A DNA stretch of 64,000 nt from Bacillota bacterium (GTDB lineage: Bacteria; Bacillota_I; Bacilli_A; RFN20; CAG-826): positions 86,544 to 150,543 of the forward strand of contig JAURFC010000001.1 of assembly GCA_030834445.1 (NCBI GenBank), written 5' to 3'. Made by a program: the position numbers and the translations under genes. This document shows positions 1 to 10,220 of this stretch, piece by piece. Each line of letters starts with the position of its first letter. Within the stretch, counting starts at the first letter, position 1. The notes under the pieces were generated by a model that saw nothing but the letters and a program-made list of their open reading frames with translations, did not search any database and was not told where the DNA came from.

Positions 1-27
1 ATCGTGCAAATTCGCCCACACGGGTAA
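1..27 (+). CDS. 3' end of a truncated upstream CDS (ends ...IVQIRPHG*), possibly biotin carboxyl carrier protein
   Basis: Open frame from the window edge to TAA at 25-27, immediately before accC; identity inferred only from operon context. Confidence 0.35.
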   Translation: MVQIRPHG

Positions 28-35
28 ATTCACGT

Positions 36-1397
36 ATGGCAGAAAAACTACTCGTAGCCAATCGAGGCGAAATCGCGGTTCGTGTTATCCGTGCATGTAA
101 GGAACTCAGTATCCCTACGGTTGCGGTGTATTCCACAGCCGATGAACATTCCATGCATGTCAAATTGGCCGATGAAGCCATTTGTATCGGCGAACCACGC
201 TCCAACAAAAGTTATTTAAATATTAATAATATTCTTTCAGCTGCCGTCGCTAGTGGGGCTACTATGATCCACCCCGGTTACGGTTTTTTATCGGAAAACG
301 AACAATTCGCTGAAATCGTTGCCTCCTGTGGGATTAAATTTGTCGGTCCCTCCGCCGATGCGATTAGCAAAATTGGCGACAAAGCATCTGCCAAAGCCAT
401 TGCCCGTAAAGCGGGTGTGCCTGTCGTGGAAGGATCAGAAGGCATTGTCGATGGACTGGAAGAAGGCTTAAAAATTGCCAAAAAGATTGGGTTTCCAGTC
501 ATGATCAAAGCGACCTCGGGTGGCGGTGGTCGTGGGATTTCCATCATTCGTAGTGAAAAAGAATTCCGCGACGTTTTTGATCGCACCTCAATGGAAGCAG
601 AAGCAAGTTTTGGGGATAAAAACCTCTACGTGGAAAAATATATTGAAAATCCCCGTCATATCGAAGTCCAGATTCTTTGTGATTCCCATGGCAGTTGTAT
701 TTATTTAGGGGAACGCGATTGCTCTTTACAACGTCGTAATCAAAAAATCATTGAAGAAGGACCTTCTCCGGTTGTTAATAAAGTGTTGCGTAAAAAAATG
801 GGCGAAGCGGCGGTTAAGTTAGCGAAAGCCGTCAATTATGTCAACGCCGGAACGATTGAATTTTTAGTGGATAAAAATTTAAACTTTTATTTCATTGAAA
901 TGAATACACGTATTCAAGTCGAACATCCTGTCACCGAAATGATTACAGGCGTCGATTTAGTCAAAGAACAATTACGGATTGCCCTTGGTAAACCGTTATC
1001 ACTTACTCAAAAACAAGTCATCTTAGAAGGTCATGCGATTGAATGTCGCATTAATGCCGAAGATGTCAAAGAAAATTTCCGGCCATCTCCGGGAAAAATC
1101 ACCCAATTAATCTTACCTGGTGGCAATGGCGTTCGCCTCGATACCCATATTTATCCGGGTTATGAAGTGCCTCCCTTTTATGATTCCATGCTCGCCAAAT
1201 TAATTGTCCATGCGCCCACCCGTAAGGAAGCCATTCGTAAAATGCTCGTTGCCCTTGAACAATTTATGGTCGATGGAATTACAACCAACATTGAATTTCA
1301 TTATTCCCTGTTACACACCCAAGAATTTATCTCCGGGGAAGTGGATACTGGATTTATCGGTCGCTTTTTAGAGCGGTTAAAGGAGATGCATGAGTAA
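36..1397 (+). CDS. accC: Acetyl-CoA carboxylase biotin carboxylase subunit
   Basis: KLLVANRGEIAVRVIRACKEL, ATP-grasp GGGGRGI, EMNTRIQVEHPVTE motifs. Confidence 0.97.
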   Translation: MAEKLLVANRGEIAVRVIRACKELSIPTVAVYSTADEHSMHVKLADEAICIGEPRSNKSYLNINNILSAAVASGATMIHPGYGFLSENEQFAEIVASCGIKFVGPSADAISKIGDKASAKAIARKAGVPVVEGSEGIVDGLEEGLKIAKKIGFPVMIKATSGGGGRGISIIRSEKEFRDVFDRTSMEAEASFGDKNLYVEKYIENPRHIEVQILCDSHGSCIYLGERDCSLQRRNQKIIEEGPSPVVNKVLRKKMGEAAVKLAKAVNYVNAGTIEFLVDKNLNFYFIEMNTRIQVEHPVTEMITGVDLVKEQLRIALGKPLSLTQKQVILEGHAIECRINAEDVKENFRPSPGKITQLILPGGNGVRLDTHIYPGYEVPPFYDSMLAKLIVHAPTRKEAIRKMLVALEQFMVDGITTNIEFHYSLLHTQEFISGEVDTGFIGRFLERLKEMHE

Positions 1398-2277
1398 TCA
1401 GGACATCTTTAGCAAACAAAAACCCAAATTAAGAACGTTTCTTAAGGTGGCAGAACAACCGATTCCGAAACAACAAATTGATATTCCGGATGGTTTGTTT
1501 GTTGAATGTGAACACTGTCATGCTCCGCTTTATCAAAAAACACTGAGTGAAAACCTCATGGTGTGTCCGCATTGTCAATTTCATTTTCGTTTGCATGTCG
1601 AAGAACGCCTCGCGCTCATAACCGATCCAAAATCATTTGTGGAAATCAATGCGTCCCTGACCCCAAATGACCCGCTTCAAATGCCCGGTTATGCTGGCAA
1701 AATTTCTGTTTCTCAACAATCAACGCATCATCAAGAAGCCTTTGTGTTTGGGACGGCAACCATCGAAAACATGCCTGTTGCCGTTGGAATTTTGGATTCC
1801 TTTTTCATGATGGGATCGATGGGATCGGTGGTCGGCGAAAAAATTACGCGTCTGATTGAAATGGCGATCAAACAAGCTTTACCCGTGCTTATTTTTTCTG
1901 CGTCAGGGGGTGCCCGTATGCAAGAAGGTATTTTTTCCCTCATGCAAATGGTGAAAACCTCTGCTGCGTTAAAAAAGCTCGATCAAGTAGGCGGTTTATT
2001 TCTTTCGGTATTGACCCATCCAACCACGGGGGGAGTCGCGGCTAGTTATGCATCCTTAGGTGATATTATTTTAGCGGAACACGGTGCCTTAATCGGATTT
2101 GCCGGCGCCCGCGTTATTAAACAAACCATTCAACAAGATTTACCAGAAGGTTTTCAAACCGCGCAATTTCAGTTACAACATGGTCAGGTCGATCGCGTCG
2201 TTCAACGGCACGAACTGAAAGCAACCTTGACCCAATTACTCCGTTTACATGGAGTGAAGGAACACGTCCATGGATAA
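1390..2277 (+). CDS. accD: Acetyl-CoA carboxylase carboxyltransferase beta subunit
   Basis: N-terminal zinc ribbon CEHCHAPL...CPHCQFHFR, SASGGARMQEG motif; overlaps accC. Confidence 0.96.
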   Translation: MSNQDIFSKQKPKLRTFLKVAEQPIPKQQIDIPDGLFVECEHCHAPLYQKTLSENLMVCPHCQFHFRLHVEERLALITDPKSFVEINASLTPNDPLQMPGYAGKISVSQQSTHHQEAFVFGTATIENMPVAVGILDSFFMMGSMGSVVGEKITRLIEMAIKQALPVLIFSASGGARMQEGIFSLMQMVKTSAALKKLDQVGGLFLSVLTHPTTGGVAASYASLGDIILAEHGALIGFAGARVIKQTIQQDLPEGFQTAQFQLQHGQVDRVVQRHELKATLTQLLRLHGVKEHVHG

Positions 2278-3091
2278 TCAACCCGAAGAACAAGTTTGGC
2301 AACGCGTCCGCCTTGCCCGTCACCCTAAACGTCCGACTGCGAAAAAAATTATCGCCGAACTTTTCCCTGATTTTATCGAACTCCATGGTGATCGCCAATT
2401 TGGGGATGATGCTTCGATTATTGCGGGTTTAGCAACCTTTCATGGGGTGCCAATCACCATCATCGCTCAAGAAAAAGGCACGAATACCGAAGAAAAAATT
2501 AAACGTAATTTTGGCATGCCCCATCCAGAAGGATATCGCAAAGCCTTACGGTTTATGAAACAGGCCGAAAAATTTCATCGTCCGATTTTTTGTATCATCG
2601 ATACCCCTGGGGCTTACCCTGGTATCGGGGCAGAAGAACGCGGACAAGCCCAAGCGATTGCCTATAATCTTTTTGAGATGATTGATCTAAAAACCCCAAT
2701 TGTGGGGGTTGTTTTATCCGAAGGTGGAAGCGGAGGTGCTTTAGCCATTGGAGTTGGTGATGCCCTTTTCATGTTAGAAAACGCGATTTATTCGATTATT
2801 TCACCCGAAGGATTTGCTTCCATTTTGTTTAAGGATTCTACTCAAGCAAAAAAAGCGGCGGCATTAATGAAACTGACGGCGCACGATCTTGCTTCCTTTC
2901 ATATCATTGATGGCATTATTCCAGAAGTGCCAGAAGGATTCCAAGACGATATCCCTTTTACCCTCAAAGCCCTTGATAAAATCGTCTGGAAATCACTGCA
3001 AAGCCTCCAAAAAAAATCACTCACAACCCTCGTCGAACAACGGTATACACGCTTCCGTAAGATGGGTTCATTTACGGAGAGTAACGAATGA
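2270..3091 (+). CDS. accA: Acetyl-CoA carboxylase carboxyltransferase alpha subunit
   Basis: ELHGDRQFGDDASIIAGLA, DTPGAYPGIGAEERGQ, SEGGSGGALAIG motifs. Confidence 0.96.
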   Translation: MDNQPEEQVWQRVRLARHPKRPTAKKIIAELFPDFIELHGDRQFGDDASIIAGLATFHGVPITIIAQEKGTNTEEKIKRNFGMPHPEGYRKALRFMKQAEKFHRPIFCIIDTPGAYPGIGAEERGQAQAIAYNLFEMIDLKTPIVGVVLSEGGSGGALAIGVGDALFMLENAIYSIISPEGFASILFKDSTQAKKAAALMKLTAHDLASFHIIDGIIPEVPEGFQDDIPFTLKALDKIVWKSLQSLQKKSLTTLVEQRYTRFRKMGSFTESNE

Positions 3092-4029
3092 AAAAAATTT
3101 CTTTATCTCTTGATATTGTTAGTACCGGAAAATATATTCCCTCCGCCGTCATTACCAATGATGACCTTGAAAAAATGGTCGACACGAATGATGAATGGAT
3201 TGTTTCTCATACCGGGATTAAAACCCGTCATAAAGCCGTAGGAGAAGATACCTCCGATTTAGCCTATAAAGCGGCCAAAGATGCTCTTGAAAAAGGTAAA
3301 GTTGATCCTGAAACCATTGATGCGATTATTGTTGCCACGATTACCGCTGATTTTGCCTCCCCGTCGATGGCGGCGATTGTACAAGCCCGTCTTGGTTTAA
3401 ATCACCGCGATATTACGTGTTTTGATGTGAATGCCGCGTGTACCGGTTTTGTCTACGCATTACAAATGGCTACGGCTCTCGTCAATACTGGACCCTACCG
3501 TCATATTCTTGTGATCGGTGCAGAAGTGCTGACGAAAATCCTCGATTATACCGATCGTAATACGTGCATTTTGTTTGGTGACGGAGCAGGTGCGATGATT
3601 ATTCGTCAAGGTCAACCGCATCAAAAAGCATTTTTCTATACGGCGTCAGAAGGGGATATTGAAGATGTCCTTTCCGTTAAAGAAATTTTAAGGATGCAAG
3701 GGCGTCGCGTCTTTAAATTCGCGATTAATGCCGTAGAAAAATCAATTAATCGTCTTTTAGAGCTCGATGAAGCGCGCCTTGATCAAGTCACCAAAATTAT
3801 TCCTCATCAAGCCAACTATCGCATTATTGATGGGGTGGCAGAACTGAAAAAAATTCCCTTAAATAAATTTTTCCTTAATTTAGAGCATTATGGCAATACG
3901 TCCGCGGCATCCATTCCGATTGCCTTTGATGAATATACTCAAGAACAACCTCTGCGTGAAGGCGATAAAATCATGATGGTCGGCTTTGGGGCCGGACTTA
4001 CATGGGGAGGGGTGGTGTTCACCCGATGA
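3088..4029 (+). CDS. fabH: Beta-ketoacyl-ACP synthase III
   Basis: VDTNDEWIVSHTGIKTRH, NAACTGFVYAL, HQANYRI, GNTSAASIP motifs. Confidence 0.96.
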   Translation: MKKISLSLDIVSTGKYIPSAVITNDDLEKMVDTNDEWIVSHTGIKTRHKAVGEDTSDLAYKAAKDALEKGKVDPETIDAIIVATITADFASPSMAAIVQARLGLNHRDITCFDVNAACTGFVYALQMATALVNTGPYRHILVIGAEVLTKILDYTDRNTCILFGDGAGAMIIRQGQPHQKAFFYTASEGDIEDVLSVKEILRMQGRRVFKFAINAVEKSINRLLELDEARLDQVTKIIPHQANYRIIDGVAELKKIPLNKFFLNLEHYGNTSAASIPIAFDEYTQEQPLREGDKIMMVGFGAGLTWGGVVFTR

Positions 4030-4955
4030 AACGCTACGCTCTCTTATTTGCCGGTCAAGGCGCACAATTTGCGGGAATGGGTCTCCCCTTACTCGAACAA
4101 ACCCCAGATTTAAAACCCTACGCAAAAACACTAGAAAACAGCTTAGGAATCGATATTCTCAACGTTCTTCAAGGCGAAGATGGTCGTTTACAACAAACGT
4201 TATTCACGCAACCGGCGATTGTTTTTACCTCCCTTTTACTTTACCGTCAATTACAAGCGTTTCTCCCCTATGATCCGAACGCGGTAGCAGGATTTTCGTT
4301 AGGTGAAATTACCGCCTTAACGGCGAGTGGTGCTTTGAGTGAATCTGCGATGTTTTCCTTACTCTCTGTTCGTGCCAAAGCCATGGAAGAAGCGACGAAA
4401 CTTCATCCCGGAAAAATGGTCGCCGTCCTCGGGGCGAGTGATGACCAATTGCAGCAAATGATTGAAAAAGTTGCGCATCTTGGTCCGGTTTATATTGTCA
4501 ATTACAATAGCCCGGGGCAACGCGTTTTATCCGGCGATGACGCCGCCATCGATGCCTTAATTCCGCTTGCACCCACTTTCGGAGCGCGTCGCGCAATTCC
4601 TTTAGCCGTTTCAGGCGCCTTTCATAGTCCGTTCATGAAGCATGCCTATGACGCCCTTCATGCTTTTTTACCTTCGTTATCCTTCCAAACACCGCGTCTA
4701 CCGCAATACATGAATAAAACCGCTCAGCCTGCAACCTTGGCTGAAATACCTCGTCTCGTTGCCGAACAAGTCATGTCGCCCGTCCAATTCGAAAGCACGT
4801 TACGCACGATGGCGGACGAAGGAATCGATACCTTTATTGAAATTGGCCCCGGCTCGGTGCTTGCAGGTTTAGTGAAAAAGACACTTCCCGAGGCACGGGT
4901 GGTGAGTTATAACGGTCTTGCCGATGAACCACTGATTAAGGAGTTATTATTATGA
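4026..4955 (+). CDS. fabD: Malonyl-CoA:ACP transacylase
   Basis: YALLFAGQGAQFAGMG, AGFSLGEITAL, SGAFHSPFM; start placed at ATG 4026 overlapping the fabH stop. Confidence 0.95.
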   Translation: MKRYALLFAGQGAQFAGMGLPLLEQTPDLKPYAKTLENSLGIDILNVLQGEDGRLQQTLFTQPAIVFTSLLLYRQLQAFLPYDPNAVAGFSLGEITALTASGALSESAMFSLLSVRAKAMEEATKLHPGKMVAVLGASDDQLQQMIEKVAHLGPVYIVNYNSPGQRVLSGDDAAIDALIPLAPTFGARRAIPLAVSGAFHSPFMKHAYDALHAFLPSLSFQTPRLPQYMNKTAQPATLAEIPRLVAEQVMSPVQFESTLRTMADEGIDTFIEIGPGSVLAGLVKKTLPEARVVSYNGLADEPLIKELLL

Positions 4956-5698
4956 TTTCAACACAAAAAGTCGCATTAGTCACCGGCGGAGCAACGGGCA
5001 TTGGTTTAGCCATCAGCCAACAACTTCTTTCCGAAGGCTTTACCGTTGTGGTGAATTATCAAGCCAGTCAAGTTGCTGCCGATGCGTTTGTGGCGTCTGC
5101 CCAGGCTAACGGACAGGTCGCACTTGCTGTTCAAGCCAACATTGGAGTTGCAAGCGATGTAGCGCGTTTGATTGAAACCATCCTTTCCTCCTTTGGGCGA
5201 TTGGATGTAGTCGTCAACAATGCTGGGATTACCGAAGATGGATTAATGCTACGTATGAGTGAAGAACAATTTGATCGTGTCATTCAAACGAATTTAAAAG
5301 GGGTTTGGCTCGTGTGCAAACATGCCTTAAAACCACTCATGCAATCTGGTCAAGGTCGCATTATTAATATTGCGTCCGTAGCAGGACTCATGGGTAATTT
5401 TGGTCAATCCAATTATGCCGCTGCAAAAGCTGGCGTCATCGGTATGAGTAAAACCATTGCCCGCGAAATGGCATCCCGTGCCATCACCGTGAACGTGGTC
5501 GCCCCGGGATTTATCGAAACACGCATGACCGATAAATTATCAGATAGCATCAAGGAATCGGCATTAACGATGATTCCTTTAAAACGCTTTGGTCAACCCT
5601 CAGATATCGCTCATATCGTTAGTTTTTTAGCCTCGGATAAGGCACAATATATTACAGGTCAAACCTTCGTCGTCGACGGTGGCATGACTATGTATTAA
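4952..5698 (+). CDS. fabG: 3-oxoacyl-ACP reductase
   Basis: SDR fold VTGGATGIG, NNAGITEDGLMLRM, YAAAKAGVIGMSKTIARE. Confidence 0.95.
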   Translation: MISTQKVALVTGGATGIGLAISQQLLSEGFTVVVNYQASQVAADAFVASAQANGQVALAVQANIGVASDVARLIETILSSFGRLDVVVNNAGITEDGLMLRMSEEQFDRVIQTNLKGVWLVCKHALKPLMQSGQGRIINIASVAGLMGNFGQSNYAAAKAGVIGMSKTIAREMASRAITVNVVAPGFIETRMTDKLSDSIKESALTMIPLKRFGQPSDIAHIVSFLASDKAQYITGQTFVVDGGMTMY

Positions 5699-5708
5699 AG
5701 GAGAAATT

Positions 5709-6947
5709 ATGAAAAAACGTGTTGTTGTAACCGGTTTAGGAGCCGTCACACCGATTGGAAATAATGTTTCTACCATGTGGGATGGGATGATGCAAGGCGT
5801 CAATGGCATCGGACACATTACGCGATATGATGCCTCCCAACAAAAAGTTCAAATTGCCGCAGAAGTCAAAAATTTAGACCCCACCCAATATTTAGATGAA
5901 CGGACCGCAAGTAAACTCGATCGTGTAATCGTGTTAGGAATCGTGGCCGCCTCGGAAGCTTATGCCGATGCACGTTTAACGCCAGAATCCGTTGACCCAT
6001 ATCGTTTTGGGACGTTTGTGACCTCTGGCATTGGCGGTCTTAACTCGATTTGGAGTGAGTCCCAAGTCGCCATGAATCGTGGGACTGATCGTATTTCGCC
6101 TCATTTTATTACGAATGCCATTATTAACTTAGTGGGTGGTAATATTTCCATGCGCTTTAAAGCCAAAGGACCCAATCTACCGATCGTCACTGCCTGCTCA
6201 GCCAGTACGAATTCGATCGGTGAAGCGTTTCGTTATATTCGCGATGGCTATTTAGATGTGGCCTTTGCCGGAGGATCAGAATCCTCCATTAATGAACTCG
6301 GTATTGGCGGTTTTGCGGTCATGCGTGCCTTAAATAGCGGCAATAATCCCGAACTTGCCTCGATGCCATTTGATAAGAAACGTTCTGGTTTTGTCATGGG
6401 CGAAGGTGCAGGTGTTCTCATTTTAGAAAGTTATGATCATGCCGTAGCGCGTGGTGCTCACATTTATGCCGAACTCGTCGGTTATGGTGTAACATCGGAT
6501 GCCTTCCATGTCACCGCTCCTGATGAAACCGCGGAAGGTATTACTCGTTGTATGCAACTTGCGTTAGAAGACGCTGGCATTGCTCCTGAAGCGATTGATT
6601 ATATTAATGCCCATGGAACATCCACACCGCTGAATGACAAAATTGAAACACTCGGCATTAAAAAGACATTTGGTCCTCATGCCTATGCCTTAAATGTTTC
6701 CTCAACCAAAGGGATGACAGGGCATATGCTTGGTGCGACCGGAGCTGTGGAGTCCATTGCCTGTGTTTTAGCGCTTGTTAACCAAATTGTTCCTCCTACC
6801 ATTACCACGACTGAACCCTCTGAAGAATGTGATCTTAACTACACCTTAGGCAAGCCATTCCCACGTTCGGTTCAGTACGCCTTAAACATTAATTTGGGCT
6901 TTGGTGGGCAAAATGCAGCCTTAATCTTTAAACGGTTTGAAGCATAA
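5709..6947 (+). CDS. fabF: Beta-ketoacyl-ACP synthase II
   Basis: RVVVTGLGAVTPIGN, TACSASTNSIGEA, NAHGTSTPLND, SSTKGMTGHMLGATGAVE. Confidence 0.96.
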   Translation: MKKRVVVTGLGAVTPIGNNVSTMWDGMMQGVNGIGHITRYDASQQKVQIAAEVKNLDPTQYLDERTASKLDRVIVLGIVAASEAYADARLTPESVDPYRFGTFVTSGIGGLNSIWSESQVAMNRGTDRISPHFITNAIINLVGGNISMRFKAKGPNLPIVTACSASTNSIGEAFRYIRDGYLDVAFAGGSESSINELGIGGFAVMRALNSGNNPELASMPFDKKRSGFVMGEGAGVLILESYDHAVARGAHIYAELVGYGVTSDAFHVTAPDETAEGITRCMQLALEDAGIAPEAIDYINAHGTSTPLNDKIETLGIKKTFGPHAYALNVSSTKGMTGHMLGATGAVESIACVLALVNQIVPPTITTTEPSEECDLNYTLGKPFPRSVQYALNINLGFGGQNAALIFKRFEA

Positions 6948-7375
6948 TGAAAATGGATTTAGAACAAATCAAAGCGATCATTCCCCATCGCGACCCATTT
7001 ATTCTTATTGACCGGATTACGGTCAATGAAAGTTTAAAGGAAACGATTGCGGAAAAAGACGTCAATGAAAACGAATTTTGGGTTCCTGGCCATTTTCCTG
7101 GTCATCCCGTTATGCCTGGAGTATTAATGGTTGAAGCCATGGCGCAAACGGGTGCTGTGAACATTTTAACCTTACCGCAATATCAAGGTAAAATCGGTTA
7201 TTTTTCTAGCATTCAAGATGTGAAATTTAAACGCAAAGTTGTTCCTGGGGATACGTTAATTATCAAAGCGAAATATCTGAGCCAACGGGCCGCATTCTTT
7301 TTCTTTGAAGGGGAAGCGTTTGTGAATCAGGATCTCGTTTGTGTCGCGCGCTTTTCGGTTGCGGTAGCATCCTAA
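6947..7375 (+). CDS. fabZ: 3-hydroxyacyl-ACP dehydratase
   Basis: IPHRDPFILIDRI, FWVPGHFPGHPVMPGVLMVEAMAQ. Confidence 0.95.
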   Translation: MKMDLEQIKAIIPHRDPFILIDRITVNESLKETIAEKDVNENEFWVPGHFPGHPVMPGVLMVEAMAQTGAVNILTLPQYQGKIGYFSSIQDVKFKRKVVPGDTLIIKAKYLSQRAAFFFFEGEAFVNQDLVCVARFSVAVAS

Positions 7376-7905
7376 TGAATTTACTCGTTTTTGAAACCAT
7401 TGATTCCACGAATACCTATGTCAAAACCCACGCGGATAATTTACCATCTGGGACGATTGTTAGGGCACGTTATCAAACCCAAGGTCGTGGACAATTTTCT
7501 CGTTCATGGGAATCCAGTCCCAATGACAATCTTTTATTCACGCTTTTACTGAAAGCACCGTTCCCTGAACTAGCTATTCAAACCTTAGAAAAAATAGCGA
7601 TTGAAAGCCTAATTTCCTTTTTAAAAACGTATGGGATTGAACCGCTTCATAAATTGCCCAACGATATTTATGTGCAAGGAAAGAAAATTGCAGGGATGCT
7701 TTTAGAAACTAAACATGAAGGGGCGACATTGACCACGTTAATCCTTGGCATTGGCCTCAATGTGAACCAACAAAGTTTTACCAATTTACCACACGCAAGT
7801 TCCCTCGCCTTACTTACCCAAAAAACCTACGATATCGATTCGTTTGCGCAAGCATTTTTTACAATTTTTATTGAAAGCGTCCAATCCGTCTTCGTGATAA
7901 AATAA
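7375..7905 (+). CDS. birA: Biotin--[acetyl-CoA-carboxylase] ligase (short form, no N-terminal HTH)
   Basis: IDSTNTYVK, YQTQGRGQFSRSWES, LPNDIYVQGKKIAGMLLE; start placed at ATG 7375. Confidence 0.9.
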   Translation: MNLLVFETIDSTNTYVKTHADNLPSGTIVRARYQTQGRGQFSRSWESSPNDNLLFTLLLKAPFPELAIQTLEKIAIESLISFLKTYGIEPLHKLPNDIYVQGKKIAGMLLETKHEGATLTTLILGIGLNVNQQSFTNLPHASSLALLTQKTYDIDSFAQAFFTIFIESVQSVFVIK

Positions 7906-7927
7906 ACTAGAAATAAGGAGCAAAAAT

Positions 7928-8953
7928 ATGCAAGTTGGAATTATTGGATTAGGTCGTATGGGAGAAAATATGTCACGTCGTTTGATAGCCAATGGCTTTA
8001 CAACGATTGGCTATCGTACTTCACTTGATAAAGCGAAAGAACAAGCCCAAAAAGGTTATATTACCTCGGCGGCAACAAGTTTAAAAGATCTCGTTCAGCA
8101 AACAAAAAAACAAGGTGAACGCGGTGTTTTCTTACTCGTTGTTCCTGCACAAACGGTTGAATCAACGCTGGATGAACTCATTCCGCTTTGTGCGCCAGGC
8201 GACATTATTATCGATCATGGTAATAGTAACTTTAAAGATACTGTCCGTCGTCATCAACGACTTCAAGGTCATCAACTTCATTATCTTGATTGCGGGACAT
8301 CCGGTGGTGTTTATGGTTTAACGCGCGGTTATTGTTTGATGGTGGGTGGTGATCAAGAACCTGTTGCCTACTGTGCATCCATTTTTGAAACGTTATCCCC
8401 GGCCACTGACGCAGCGCCTCGCTTACTAACTGATAAACCCGTTTCCCCTGCCGAACACGGATGGTTACACTGTGGTCCAACTGGTGCAGGGCATTTTGTG
8501 AAAATGGTCCACAACGGGATTGAATACGGCATTATGCAAGCGTATGCCGAAGGTCTCAATATTCTTTCACAAGCGAATTTAGGATCTTCCTATCTCAATA
8601 AAGGCGATGCCGAAGTGGCACCGATGGCTGATCCTGAACATTATCAATATCAACTCAATATTCCTGAAATTACCGAATTATGGCGCCGTGGTTCTGTCAT
8701 TGGCAGTTGGTTACTGGATTTAACCGCGGAAGTCTTAAAAGAAAATCCAACCCTTGAAGGCTTTCAAGGGGGTGTCTCCGATTCTGGAGAAGGGCGTTGG
8801 ACGGTGCATGCTGCGGTTGATTTAGGCGTCCCCGCTCCGGTTTTATCCACCGCATTATTTACGCGATTTGAAAGCCGAAACCAAGGCGAATATGCCCGAC
8901 GTGTTCTCAATGGCATGCGGTTCATGTTCGGGGGACATCATGTCCGAAAATAA
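7928..8953 (+). CDS. gnd: 6-phosphogluconate dehydrogenase, short decarboxylating (GntZ-like) type
   Basis: GIIGLGRMGENMSRRL, DCGTSGGVYGL, HNGIEYGIMQAYAEGL. Confidence 0.9.
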   Translation: MQVGIIGLGRMGENMSRRLIANGFTTIGYRTSLDKAKEQAQKGYITSAATSLKDLVQQTKKQGERGVFLLVVPAQTVESTLDELIPLCAPGDIIIDHGNSNFKDTVRRHQRLQGHQLHYLDCGTSGGVYGLTRGYCLMVGGDQEPVAYCASIFETLSPATDAAPRLLTDKPVSPAEHGWLHCGPTGAGHFVKMVHNGIEYGIMQAYAEGLNILSQANLGSSYLNKGDAEVAPMADPEHYQYQLNIPEITELWRRGSVIGSWLLDLTAEVLKENPTLEGFQGGVSDSGEGRWTVHAAVDLGVPAPVLSTALFTRFESRNQGEYARRVLNGMRFMFGGHHVRK

Positions 8954-10220
8954 CGCCCTCGTTATTTTTGGAGCAACCGGTGATCTTTGTTTTAATAAAT
9001 TACTTCCTGCGATTGCACAACTCAATCAAGATAATCCGGAATCCATTCACACCGTTTTCCTTGTCGGTCGACAAGTTCAAACGCGTGAGGCTTATTTTGC
9101 CTTAGCAGAAGAAAAAGGATTAAGCCTGGATAAGATTGCCACGTTAGTCCCTAAAATGACCTATGTATACATGCAAGCGGGAGACGGCGAAGATTACGGC
9201 GCTTTGAGTGATGTTTTGCAACCGTATCAAGGGCGTTATTTTTATGTTGCGACCCCGCCGACTATGTATTGGGTCATTTTAGAATCGCTCGTCGATCGAG
9301 GCTTACTGGTTCGCCAGCAAGCAAACCATCGCATTGCGTTTGAAAAACCTTTTGGAGAAGATGGGGCTGCCGCCGATGTTTTAGTCCGTCTTATGACCGG
9401 AAAAATTATAGAAAACCAATTATTTCGTGTCGACCATTATTTAGCAAAACCGATGATCCAAGGGCTTGTCCCTCTACGTCAACGTATGAAAACGTTAGCG
9501 ACGCTCTTTCAAGCACCTACTTTAAAGTATGTAACGCTCAAAGCATTTGAAACCTTGGGCATTTTGTCTCGGGGAAAATTTTATGAAGCAACCGGGGCCA
9601 TGAATGATATGATTCAAAGTCATTTATTATTGACGTTAGCCCAAGCCATCGCGCCCTTAAACGCGCAAGGATCTATAGAACCTGCTGAATTTTTAAAGGG
9701 GTTATCCGTCAATCCTTCTTCGATCAAGCTTGGTCAGTACGAGGGGTATCGTGATGAAGTTCATGTGAATCCTGCCTCCACCACCGAAACCTTTGCCGCG
9801 TTTTCTTTAACCCACCGTGATCCTGATTTGCGCGGCGTTGATTTTTGGATTATGACGGGGAAAAAATGTTCGGAAAAACGAACGGATATCGTCTTTTATT
9901 TTGCCGATGAAGCGTGGTTCCGTATTAAAATTGCCCCCGATATTGGCATGACCTACAACGCCGCATTTAAAGCGTTATGTTCCCCCGCACAACTTAAAGA
10001 ATTAACCCAACTCAATTCCTTACGTTGGACACAAAAAGAAGCGTATGAAACGATTTTTTCAGAATTTATTCTCGGGAATTCCCGGTTATTTCCTTCCTCG
10101 GATGCCATCTTGGCGTCCTGGAACATTATGGAGCAGGCACACCGCCATGCGCCTCTTCCCAAACCATATCATCATGAAAACGATGTTTTAGAAGGAGTGG
10201 TTATCCATGAAACGTTATGA
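8940..10220 (+). CDS. zwf: Glucose-6-phosphate 1-dehydrogenase, short divergent form
   Basis: VIFGATGDLCFNKLLPA, RIAFEKPFGED, QLFRVDHYLAKP, NDMIQSHLL; start placed at ATG 8940. Confidence 0.88.
   Translation: MSENNALVIFGATGDLCFNKLLPAIAQLNQDNPESIHTVFLVGRQVQTREAYFALAEEKGLSLDKIATLVPKMTYVYMQAGDGEDYGALSDVLQPYQGRYFYVATPPTMYWVILESLVDRGLLVRQQANHRIAFEKPFGEDGAAADVLVRLMTGKIIENQLFRVDHYLAKPMIQGLVPLRQRMKTLATLFQAPTLKYVTLKAFETLGILSRGKFYEATGAMNDMIQSHLLLTLAQAIAPLNAQGSIEPAEFLKGLSVNPSSIKLGQYEGYRDEVHVNPASTTETFAAFSLTHRDPDLRGVDFWIMTGKKCSEKRTDIVFYFADEAWFRIKIAPDIGMTYNAAFKALCSPAQLKELTQLNSLRWTQKEAYETIFSEFILGNSRLFPSSDAILASWNIMEQAHRHAPLPKPYHHENDVLEGVVIHETL

Noticed and set aside
278-586. Antisense ORF of 102 aa inside accC
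   Set aside because: Lies fully opposite a conserved gene, has low-complexity Ser/Pro composition and no SD; the same applies to the other antisense ORFs in the track (e.g. 21044-21376, 30905-31237, 47162-47428).
8940-10220. Short zwf as a pseudogene
   Set aside because: The frame is intact with Rossmann, EKPFG and DHYL motifs; it is more likely a divergent functional enzyme.
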